Shown here one piece after another: positions 1-5,011 of a DNA stretch of 5,011 nt (its first letter is position 1; every line of letters starts with the position of its first letter). Origin of the DNA: Bacteroidota bacterium. Its GTDB lineage: Bacteria > Bacteroidota > Bacteroidia > Bacteroidales > Cfx3-03. The notes beneath the pieces are model-generated. The model did not search any database. It was not told the origin of the DNA and saw nothing but the letters and a program-made list of their open reading frames with translations. The stretch lies in contig JAUZOX010000232.1 of assembly GCA_030706265.1 (NCBI GenBank), positions 1 through 5,011 on the forward strand, written 5' to 3'. The translations under genes and the position numbers were made by a program.

Positions 1-51
1 ACTGAAAAACTGGTTGCAAAATTTAAAGAAGACTTTGGCGATAGCCTATAA
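1..51 (+). CDS. C-terminal end of an unidentified protein (partial)
   Basis: Reading from base 1 in frame 1 gives 16 residues, TEKLVAKFKEDFGDSL, followed by a TAA stop at 49-51. The rest of the gene lies left of the window. The tail is charged and looks like a soluble helix, but it is too short to assign to a family. Support for a real gene comes from context: a strong hairpin with T-tracts begins 14 bases after the stop, and the next gene (fabH) converges on the same hairpin from the other side. Lys/Glu-rich tails like this are common in cytoplasmic proteins, so no function is proposed. Confidence 0.55.
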   Translation, partial: TEKLVAKFKEDFGDSL

Positions 52-65
52 CCACAAGGTATAAA

Positions 66-101
66 AAAAAGGCCGATAAAGTTTTCCTTACCGGCCTTTT
101 T
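66..101. terminator. Bidirectional rho-independent terminator
   Basis: The arms AAAAAGGCCG (66-75) and CGGCCTTTTT (92-101) are perfect complements. The inner part can pair further (TAAAG with CCTTA, one mismatch) around a TTTT loop. On the plus strand the GC stem is followed by five T. On the minus strand it is followed by eight T (the complement of the A run at 63-70). It lies 14 bases past the stop of the plus-strand gene and 16 bases past the fabH stop, so it can end both convergent transcripts. Confidence 0.9.
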
Positions 102-117
102 AATGTCTTGTTTCGGA

Positions 118-1128
118 CTATTTCGAAATTTTATCTCCGTCATAAGCCCATTTCACCAACATTGAGCCCCAGGTAAAACCTGCGCCAAAAGTGGCCAGGA
201 TGAGGTTGTCGCCCTTCTTAAGGCGAGTTTCCCATTCGCACAAACACAGTGGAAGTGTTGCGGCGGTGGTGTTTCCGTAATGCTGAATATTGATCATTAC
301 CTTTGAGGGATCAAGGCCCATGCGCTTTGCCGTAGCATCGATTATCCGCAGATTGGCCTGATGCGGAACCAACCACGCCAAATCATCGGCAGTCAGGTTA
401 TGTCGTTCCATCATTTCGGCAGATACATCAGCCATCCTTGAAACGGCAGCTTTAAAGACGGTCTGCCCTTCCTGGTAGATATAGTGTTCGCGGTTGTCGA
501 TTGTTTCGTGTGAAGATGGAAATGCTGAACCACCTGCCTTCATGTACAAATTGGCTCTGCCCGAACCATCGGTATGCAAAATCGAATCAATGATTCCTTC
601 ATCCCCCATGTTGGGTTCAAGTAAAACGGCTCCGGCACCATCACCAAATAACGGGCAGGTAGTCCGGTCAGTATAATCAACGATGGAAGACATCTTATCA
701 GCTCCCACGACAATTACTTTTTTACATGATCCGGTTTCAATGAATTTTGAAGCGGTATTCAATGCAAAAAGAAAACCTGAACACGCTGCATTCAGGTCAA
801 AGCCATATGCATTCTTGAGTCCAACCTTATCGCAAATTATCGCAGAAGTAGCCGGAAATTGATGATCCGGTGTAACGCTAGCACAAACCAGCAGATCGAC
901 ATCTTCAGGATGGGTACCTGTTTTTTCAAGTAATTGCAATACGGCTTTTGAACCCAATTCTGACGAGCCCAAACCAGGAGCCTTTAAAATTCTTCTCTCC
1001 CTGATACCAACCCGAGTCATGATCCACTCATCGGAAGTATCCACCATCTTACTCAATTCCTCATTGTTCAGAATGTAGTCTGGCACATACCCCCCCACAC
1101 CTGTGATTGAAGCTCTTAGTTTAGTCAT
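118..1128 (-). CDS. fabH: Beta-ketoacyl-ACP synthase III (FabH)
   Basis: FabH starts fatty acid synthesis in the cytoplasm by condensing an acyl-CoA primer (acetyl-CoA or a branched primer) with malonyl-ACP. At 336 residues it is close to the usual family length of about 315-335. The thiolase-fold catalytic triad is visible: Cys116 in NAACSGF, His256 in VPHQANLRII and Asn286 in HYGNTTAA. Other family marks are DEWIMTRVGIRERRI near residues 33-47 and the C-terminal FGAGFTWGS at 314-322. The ATG at 1128 gives the normal N-terminus (a short beta strand, then GxGxYxP). There is no Shine-Dalgarno sequence before it. It is the last gene of the operon, 22 bases after plsX, and ends in TAG just before the terminator at 66-101. 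A run of seven G (1090-1096, minus strand) lies in codons 11-13. Primer preference (straight or branched) cannot be read from the sequence with confidence. Confidence 0.97.
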   Translation of the reverse strand: MTKLRASITGVGGYVPDYILNNEELSKMVDTSDEWIMTRVGIRERRILKAPGLGSSELGSKAVLQLLEKTGTHPEDVDLLVCASVTPDHQFPATSAIICDKVGLKNAYGFDLNAACSGFLFALNTASKFIETGSCKKVIVVGADKMSSIVDYTDRTTCPLFGDGAGAVLLEPNMGDEGIIDSILHTDGSGRANLYMKAGGSAFPSSHETIDNREHYIYQEGQTVFKAAVSRMADVSAEMMERHNLTADDLAWLVPHQANLRIIDATAKRMGLDPSKVMINIQHYGNTTAATLPLCLCEWETRLKKGDNLILATFGAGFTWGSMLVKWAYDGDKISK

Positions 1129-1150
1129 TAACTGATTTGCTTATTAGTTA

Positions 1151-2128
1151 TTAGAAATCTTGTTCGTCATGAACAGCAGAATAGCTGATTTTCGAAAGCG
1201 CTTCTTTGATCTTGTCCGAAAGTTTGGATACATGAATATCATGTGCCAGGATGATCATATTCTTTATCGCTACGTCATTCGAAATTCCATGGCCGACAAC
1301 TACAGAACCATTGATTCCCAATAAGGGGATGCCCCCAAAGTTTTCATAGTTGAACCTGTCAAAATAGGCATCTGCCAAACCACGCTTCTTGATTAACCGG
1401 TACATAGCCTCCATGTTCTTTAACAGGATATTTCCGGTGAAACCGTCACATACAATGACATCGGCCTTGCCCTTGAGCAGATCACGACTTTCGATGTTTC
1501 CGATAAAGTTAAAATCCGGTGATCCTTTCATCTGTTGGAATGCTGCCTGGCAAGCCAGATTCCCTTTGCCTTCTTCAGAACCGATATTTAACAGGCCCAC
1601 TGTAGGATTTTCCATCTTATACACGCATTGTGCATACAGGGATCCCAGAATAGCAAACTGGTATAATACATCCGGTTTTGCATCAACGATGGTGCCCACA
1701 TCAAGCATTATGCTTTGGCCACCATTCTCAGAAGGGAGAATTGCGGCCGTACATGGCCGAAGGATGCCTTCAATCGTTCCGACACTGTAAATGGAACCGA
1801 CCATCATGGCACCGGAACTTCCGGCACCTGCAAAGGCATCAATCGCTCCTTTCTGCAACATTTTATAGCCTATCGAAATACTGGATTTCGGTTTCCGAAC
1901 CAATGCCTTGGTCGGATGCTCACCCATGCCGATGACTTCCGGTGCATGGACAATATCAAAATTTGCAGGATCAGCGTTTTCCTCTTGTAATGAATGGAGA
2001 ATGACAGACTCATCACCAAATAAAACAATACGAACCGTTGAAGGTAGTTCCTTATGAGCTAAAATCGCACCCTTAATAGTAGCTTCAGGTGCAAAATCGC
2101 CACCCATAACATCTAACCCAACTTTCAT
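1151..2128 (-). CDS. plsX: Phosphate acyltransferase (PlsX)
   Basis: PlsX converts acyl-ACP and inorganic phosphate to acyl-phosphate, the donor used by the membrane enzyme PlsY to acylate glycerol-3-phosphate. PlsX is a soluble protein that associates peripherally with the membrane. At 325 residues it has normal length. Recognisable blocks are the N-terminal GLDVMGGDFAP (4-14), GILRP (121-125), VGLLNIGSEEGKGN (177-190), FIGNIESRDLL (208-218) and DVIVCDGFTGNILLK (223-237), with a late GINGSVVVGHG (271-281). Two blocks depart from the family pattern. The usual SAGNTGA is GAGSSGA at 101-107, and the usual DVGAN reads DVGTI at 143-147. The reading frame is intact, so this looks like lineage divergence and not decay. 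It sits between rpmF (38-base gap) and fabH (22-base gap), the classic order. The ATG start agrees with the family N-terminus and has no Shine-Dalgarno sequence. Confidence 0.96.
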   Translation of the reverse strand: MKVGLDVMGGDFAPEATIKGAILAHKELPSTVRIVLFGDESVILHSLQEENADPANFDIVHAPEVIGMGEHPTKALVRKPKSSISIGYKMLQKGAIDAFAGAGSSGAMMVGSIYSVGTIEGILRPCTAAILPSENGGQSIMLDVGTIVDAKPDVLYQFAILGSLYAQCVYKMENPTVGLLNIGSEEGKGNLACQAAFQQMKGSPDFNFIGNIESRDLLKGKADVIVCDGFTGNILLKNMEAMYRLIKKRGLADAYFDRFNYENFGGIPLLGINGSVVVGHGISNDVAIKNMIILAHDIHVSKLSDKIKEALSKISYSAVHDEQDF

Positions 2129-2166
2129 CAGATATTCGAGATTATGTTAAAACGAGGTTATTGCAA

Positions 2167-2352
2167 TTAGGCTTGTGCGGCCTTTTCGATAGCCTGACGG
2201 CCTTTGTAATACCCACATTCCGGGCATACACGATGGTACAATACAGTGGCACCGCAATTTGAACATGTTGAGAAAGTTGGTGCTTCAGCTTTGTAATGTG
2301 TTCTTCTTTTTCTTGTTCTCGATTTCGACCACCGATACTTTGGATTTGGCAT
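2167..2352 (-). CDS. rpmF: 50S ribosomal protein L32, zinc-binding form
   Basis: A 61-residue basic protein of the large ribosomal subunit. The N-terminal half is the rRNA-binding tail (PNPKYRWSKSRTRKRRTHYK), rich in Lys and Arg. The C-terminal half carries a zinc ribbon with Cys30-x2-Cys33 and Cys43-x2-Cys46, followed by GYYKGR. All four cysteines are present, so this is the zinc-dependent (C+) form and not the cysteine-free type some bacteria express under zinc starvation. The usual MA(V/H)PK start appears here as MPNPK, with Tyr and Trp at positions 6 and 8 where basic or polar residues are common. The gap to yceD is 39 bases and contains a 14-bp palindrome. The start has an A-rich leader and no Shine-Dalgarno sequence. 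Confidence 0.96.
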   Translation of the reverse strand: MPNPKYRWSKSRTRKRRTHYKAEAPTFSTCSNCGATVLYHRVCPECGYYKGRQAIEKAAQA

Positions 2353-2363
2353 ATCTTTTAATA

Positions 2364-2377
2364 TTTAAACGTTTAAA
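2364..2377. repeat. 14-bp perfect palindrome in the yceD-rpmF gap
   Basis: TTTAAACGTTTAAA is its own reverse complement and lies 12-25 bases before the rpmF start codon in a very A/T-rich gap. As RNA the symmetrical form leaves no real loop, so a stable hairpin is unlikely. As DNA it could be a protein site. A chance palindrome in A/T-rich sequence is equally possible. Confidence 0.4.
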
Positions 2378-2391
2378 CTTAAGCTTCAAAT

Positions 2392-2961
2392 TTAATTTTC
2401 GCTTGTATTATCGATTAAACCACGCAGAGAATCCCATCTGGGATCAACCGGTTTTATTGGTTTCAATTCTTCAAGTTTTCGAATAATCTCCGGATCACAA
2501 AGACTATTTCCATTTTCATCATCGGGATGAACAATCCTTAGCGGCAATGAGAGTTTGATCATTTCATATATGTAATGCGCCAACGCAAACTCATGTGATC
2601 CCTCAGGAATAACGACTACATCCTCACTTTCTTCATCATATGTATCGCCGAATTTGACAAAAAGCCTTTCCTCGCCATATACATCCTGATTCAGGGGTTC
2701 CAGACACCGGTCGCAAATTGCTGTTACCCAACCCTCGATCATGATGTCAAAAACAAGCATTCGCTCTTGTTTTTCCAGGTCTACCTGAATAGAACCCTCA
2801 CCATTTGTTATCTCGGAATAGTCCAAAGCTTCAAAGAATTTGTGATCAAACTCTAGATCAAAATGGTGATTTCCAAGAGGTAACCCACTAAAAGGGATCG
2901 TATAATTCTTGAGGTAATCCACTGTCTCCCGATTAATATTTTGGTCGGCAAAATTATACAT
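2392..2961 (-). CDS. yceD: YceD / DUF177 family protein, large-subunit rRNA factor
   Basis: A 189-residue soluble protein of the DUF177 family. Its homologues in E. coli and plants are linked to 23S rRNA accumulation or processing; the exact chemistry is not known. Family marks are Cys83-x2-Cys86 in AICDRCLEPL, then an acidic stretch (about 107-120), the helix HYIYEMIKLSLPLRIVH (129-145), Cys155, and the conserved DPRWDSLRGL near the C-terminus (173-182). The cysteines with His145 could form a metal site, but this is inference. It is the first gene of the operon and directly precedes rpmF, the pairing seen across most bacteria, which supports the ribosome role. The ATG at 2961 is preceded only by A/T-rich sequence, without a Shine-Dalgarno. 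The 160-base gap upstream is the likely place for the operon promoter. Confidence 0.92.
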   Translation of the reverse strand: MYNFADQNINRETVDYLKNYTIPFSGLPLGNHHFDLEFDHKFFEALDYSEITNGEGSIQVDLEKQERMLVFDIMIEGWVTAICDRCLEPLNQDVYGEERLFVKFGDTYDEESEDVVVIPEGSHEFALAHYIYEMIKLSLPLRIVHPDDENGNSLCDPEIIRKLEELKPIKPVDPRWDSLRGLIDNTSEN

Positions 2962-2974
2962 TTATATTATTAAA

Positions 2975-2999
2975 CACAAGAAATAATAATCGTCTTGTG
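2975..2999 (-). promoter_or_regulatory. Inverted repeat CACAAGA-N11-TCTTGTG before yceD
   Basis: Two perfect 7-base arms (2975-2981 and 2993-2999) are separated by 11 bases. They lie 13-38 bases upstream of the yceD start codon. The element could be a DNA operator with half-sites about 18 bases centre to centre, or a weak hairpin in the leader mRNA. No regulator is recognisable from the arms. The repeat is seen directly; its role is inference. Confidence 0.35.
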
Positions 3000-3016
3000 A
3001 CAGGAAGTGAATTTTA

Positions 3017-3039
3017 CATCAACATTAATAGAATTGATG
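3017..3039 (-). promoter_or_regulatory. Inverted repeat CATCAA-N11-TTGATG overlapping a weak promoter-like element
   Basis: Perfect 6-base arms at 3017-3022 and 3034-3039 enclose 11 bases. The same stretch contains, on the minus strand, TAATGTTG (3020-3027), one mismatch from the Bacteroidota -7 consensus TAnnTTTG. No convincing -33 TTTG box is found at the expected distance upstream. An A/T tract with a 12-bp palindrome TTTTTCGAAAAA (3045-3056) lies just upstream. A promoter must lie somewhere in 2962-3077 if the operon is transcribed separately from the oxidoreductase gene, but its exact position is a guess. Confidence 0.25.
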
Positions 3040-3077
3040 CTGTTTTTTTCGAAAAATGACCCTGATATATCATTCAG

Positions 3078-3106
3078 ATACAAGGAGGCTTTCGGCCTCC
3101 TTGTAT
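3078..3106 (-). terminator. Perfect 12-bp hairpin after the oxidoreductase gene
   Basis: ATACAAGGAGGC (3078-3089) pairs exactly with GCCTCCTTGTAT (3095-3106) around a five-base loop. On the minus strand it begins 15 bases after the stop codon of the 628-residue gene, the normal place for a terminator. No T-tract follows immediately; the first run of T on the minus strand comes about 20 bases later. It may be a terminator with a poor tail, or a 3'-end stabilising or processing hairpin. Confidence 0.65.
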
Positions 3107-3121
3107 TTGGTAATTCGTGCT

Positions 3122-5008
3122 TTATTTAAAGGATTGTTCCAACAAACCATCCCCCTTTAATTTTAGACGTTCAAAATATGTAGGAATTTCCTTTCCTAAA
3201 TATTTTTCTACATACATTTTTGCAAGATATTGACCTAACATAAATCCATGACCCCTCAGGCCCAATAATAAGCCATGCTCCGGATCAATAAACATGCGTG
3301 GTTCGGTATAATATCCGGCCCAGACCGCCTGAAAACCTACGGAAGACAAACTCGGAAACCAATTGACAAAAACCTCGGATGCTATTTCCAGAAAATCTTT
3401 TGAATTCACTTTAATGTTCTTGGCGGATTCCATGTACTCAATGGAGGGCGAAGCACATCCGATGATTTGTCCCGTTTCTCCAAGTTGCTGCCCATAGACC
3501 GCAGAAAAGCCTTTATACTTGCGCCTGTCGATAATCATATCCAGCGGAGCACCATCCTTTCCCATCATCGGCAACCTGCGTGTTATAAAGGCCTGATGCT
3601 TGATAGGAAAGAGCCCGGTTTCAATGCCAAGTTGCTTTGTAAACTTATCGCCCTCGGGACCCAATGAATTGACAAAATGCTCAGCCACAATCTCGATGTA
3701 ATGCTTTTCATGATCCAGAACCAGCGCTTTATATTTGTCACCTTCTTTCCGGACATCGATCAGCTGGCAATCCTCAAGAATGGTGCCCCCCTTTTCGATT
3801 CCAATCCGCCGTATGAGATCAATGACCCTGCCCGGAGTTGCCTGCCAGCAATTTTTAGTAATCTGGGCCGCACTGTAAGTAGAACCAAGATCAGGATTGA
3901 CCTGCATTGAGATTTCGCGTGCAAAATCTTTGGGTTCAATCATATATGAATCCGACCATGCACTCGACTCATCGAGAGCCTTATAGGTTGCCTCATCGTG
4001 TGCAAATGTCACATACCTGGTTTGCCTGAAATTGATATCCTGCATTTTCTGCAGACCCTTAAATATCTCCATGTTATGCAACGCAATATCGGCTATCTCG
4101 GGAAGGCTGAAAGCAGGCCGCCCCCCGGCGATGTTCCTCCATGATGAACCACGGCCATAGTTGATAAGCATCGGATTTTTTCCTGCCTCAGCCATATAAC
4201 GGAATAGTGCGCTTCCAGCAATGCCTCCGCCTGCAATCAGCACCTTCACTTCCCGTTGCTGCGGTCCTTTGTGATTGACATTCACCACAATTTGATCACG
4301 GACAGCCTTGGGATACAACTCACCCAACGCCAACTGATTGGAAAGAGGTCCGCGTGGTGTGGCATCACCAACGATCTGAATTCCAGAAGCGGCCAATGTT
4401 GCCTTCAACCGTTTAATGCAACGTTTACCACGACAGGCGCCCATTCCCAACCGGGTAGTGTGTTTTATTTCGTCAACAGAAATGAATTTCCGGTCTCCGA
4501 TAGTTTTCATAATTTCGGAAAGGGTCACATCGTCACAATGACACACATAGGTCTCGGTGCTTTGCTCAACTTGTGTTGGATTAAACTCCAGCGGCTCGGG
4601 GTAATTTTCTTTAACGACAAATCCCCTTACTTTAATAAGCGCATCGCCATGAATCGTCAATGAACGTACACGGGCAACATTGGTCTTGTTGGGTTTATTG
4701 AGTATTTTTTCGAGAATTCCTTCTCCTATTTTCTTGCCGTTATTGTCGACAAGAAATACTTCGGAATTTTCCTGGGCGGCATATTCAACCGGCAGGAATA
4801 ACCAATCCTTCTTAAGATTATACCCGAAAATAGCCAGTCCCGGACATTGATATACGCAATCCATACACCCGACACACTTTTCGAAATCAAGCTGAGGAAC
4901 GGTGCTGGTCGAAGTTTTGGTGATTGCACCGTGAGGACATGCAAATTCACATGGATTACAGGCAAAACCATACAAACAGTCAATCTGAACGAATGGCTTT
5001 TCGTTCAT
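3122..5008 (-). CDS. Ferredoxin / [2Fe-2S] BFD / FAD-dependent (DAO family) oxidoreductase fusion
   Basis: A 628-residue cytoplasmic redox protein without signal peptide or membrane segments. Residues 11-55 form a ferredoxin domain: Cys11, 17, 20, 24-Pro and Cys45, 48, 51, 55-Pro, enough for two [4Fe-4S] clusters. About 60-150 is a small, mostly beta linker of uncertain fold. Residues 156-197 match a BFD-type [2Fe-2S] domain (Cys156-x-Cys158, then Cys192-x4-Cys197 in CRGKRC). From 255 a Rossmann FAD motif (VLIAGGGIAGS, GxGxxG at 260-265) opens a DAO-family domain that ends with RGHGFMLGQYLA (585-596). This family oxidises amines or amino acids such as glycine, sarcosine, proline or hydroxyproline. 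The substrate here is unknown. The iron-sulfur domains suggest a dehydrogenase that passes electrons to a carrier or partner subunit, not an oxygen-using oxidase. Position 283, where FAD-binding Glu/Asp is usual, is Asn. Only three bases lie upstream of the ATG, so a longer N-terminus cannot be excluded. Confidence 0.85.
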   Translation of the reverse strand: MNEKPFVQIDCLYGFACNPCEFACPHGAITKTSTSTVPQLDFEKCVGCMDCVYQCPGLAIFGYNLKKDWLFLPVEYAAQENSEVFLVDNNGKKIGEGILEKILNKPNKTNVARVRSLTIHGDALIKVRGFVVKENYPEPLEFNPTQVEQSTETYVCHCDDVTLSEIMKTIGDRKFISVDEIKHTTRLGMGACRGKRCIKRLKATLAASGIQIVGDATPRGPLSNQLALGELYPKAVRDQIVVNVNHKGPQQREVKVLIAGGGIAGSALFRYMAEAGKNPMLINYGRGSSWRNIAGGRPAFSLPEIADIALHNMEIFKGLQKMQDINFRQTRYVTFAHDEATYKALDESSAWSDSYMIEPKDFAREISMQVNPDLGSTYSAAQITKNCWQATPGRVIDLIRRIGIEKGGTILEDCQLIDVRKEGDKYKALVLDHEKHYIEIVAEHFVNSLGPEGDKFTKQLGIETGLFPIKHQAFITRRLPMMGKDGAPLDMIIDRRKYKGFSAVYGQQLGETGQIIGCASPSIEYMESAKNIKVNSKDFLEIASEVFVNWFPSLSSVGFQAVWAGYYTEPRMFIDPEHGLLLGLRGHGFMLGQYLAKMYVEKYLGKEIPTYFERLKLKGDGLLEQSFK

Positions 5009-5011
5009 CCG

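Noticed and set aside
494..676. 60-codon plus-strand frame opposite fabH
   Set aside because: It lies wholly inside fabH on the other strand, with no family resemblance.
1389..1990. Overlapping plus-strand open frames opposite plsX
   Set aside because: They are antisense to the clearly conserved plsX, resemble no protein family, and have odd composition (many Cys, His, Trp and Arg). They are shadow frames.
2259..2486. Plus-strand frame spanning the rpmF-yceD junction
   Set aside because: Its hydrophobic Phe/Leu-rich product is what the complement of Lys/Glu-rich coding and A/T-rich gap sequence gives. It overlaps two firm genes.
3017..3049. Possible plus-strand terminator (CATCAA/TTGATG stem followed by seven T)
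   Set aside because: The stem is only six weak pairs and no plus-strand gene lies upstream to be terminated. It was kept only as an inverted repeat.
2962..3121. Possible small RNA or riboswitch in the 160-base gap
   Set aside because: No known riboswitch core or conserved small RNA motif is recognisable. The visible structures are explained as a gene-end hairpin and two short inverted repeats.
4256..4663. 135-codon plus-strand open frame opposite the BFD region of the oxidoreductase
   Set aside because: The minus-strand frame carries the full set of motif cysteines and the FAD motif. The plus-strand product has no recognisable domain.
4726..4983. 85-codon minus-strand frame overlapping the ferredoxin domain
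   Set aside because: It is a shifted frame within the ferredoxin coding region and lacks the CxxCxxCxxxCP motifs, which are all in the main frame.

Overview
The window looks like chromosomal DNA from a member of the Bacteroidota, probably an anaerobic or facultative Bacteroidales/Marinilabiliales-type lineage. This is inferred from the style of the PlsX, L32 and YceD proteins, a moderate GC content judged by eye, and four visible start codons with no Shine-Dalgarno sequence, only A/T-rich leaders. No tRNA, rRNA, CRISPR array, insertion sequence or phage gene is visible.

Layout, left to right. Positions 1-51 hold the last 16 codons of an unidentified plus-strand gene. It converges on fabH, and the two share a bidirectional hairpin terminator at 66-101. 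Positions 118-2961 hold a minus-strand operon read in the order yceD (DUF177), rpmF (ribosomal protein L32), plsX (phosphate acyltransferase), fabH (ketoacyl-ACP synthase III), with gaps of 39, 38 and 22 bases. This is the widely conserved link between ribosome assembly and the start of fatty acid and phospholipid synthesis. FabH makes the first acetoacetyl-ACP. PlsX diverts finished acyl-ACP into acyl-phosphate for phospholipid. YceD and L32 belong to the large ribosomal subunit or its rRNA.

Positions 2962-3121 are intergenic. They hold the presumed operon promoter, two inverted repeats with identical 11-base spacers, and a perfect 12-bp hairpin just past the end of the upstream gene.

Positions 3122-5008 hold a 628-residue minus-strand flavoprotein. 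In one chain it combines an N-terminal ferredoxin domain with eight cysteines, a BFD-type [2Fe-2S] domain, and a C-terminal amino-acid-oxidase-like (DAO family) FAD domain. It appears to be a soluble amine or amino-acid dehydrogenase that passes electrons through built-in iron-sulfur clusters. Its upstream neighbours, which would reveal the substrate and electron partner, lie outside the window.

Most of the window is ordinary housekeeping DNA. The points worth a second look are the redox fusion (including an Asn where the FAD-binding acidic residue is expected), a PlsX with changes in two normally conserved motifs, and the paired inverted repeats before yceD. I see no clear sign of a wholly new multi-gene system.
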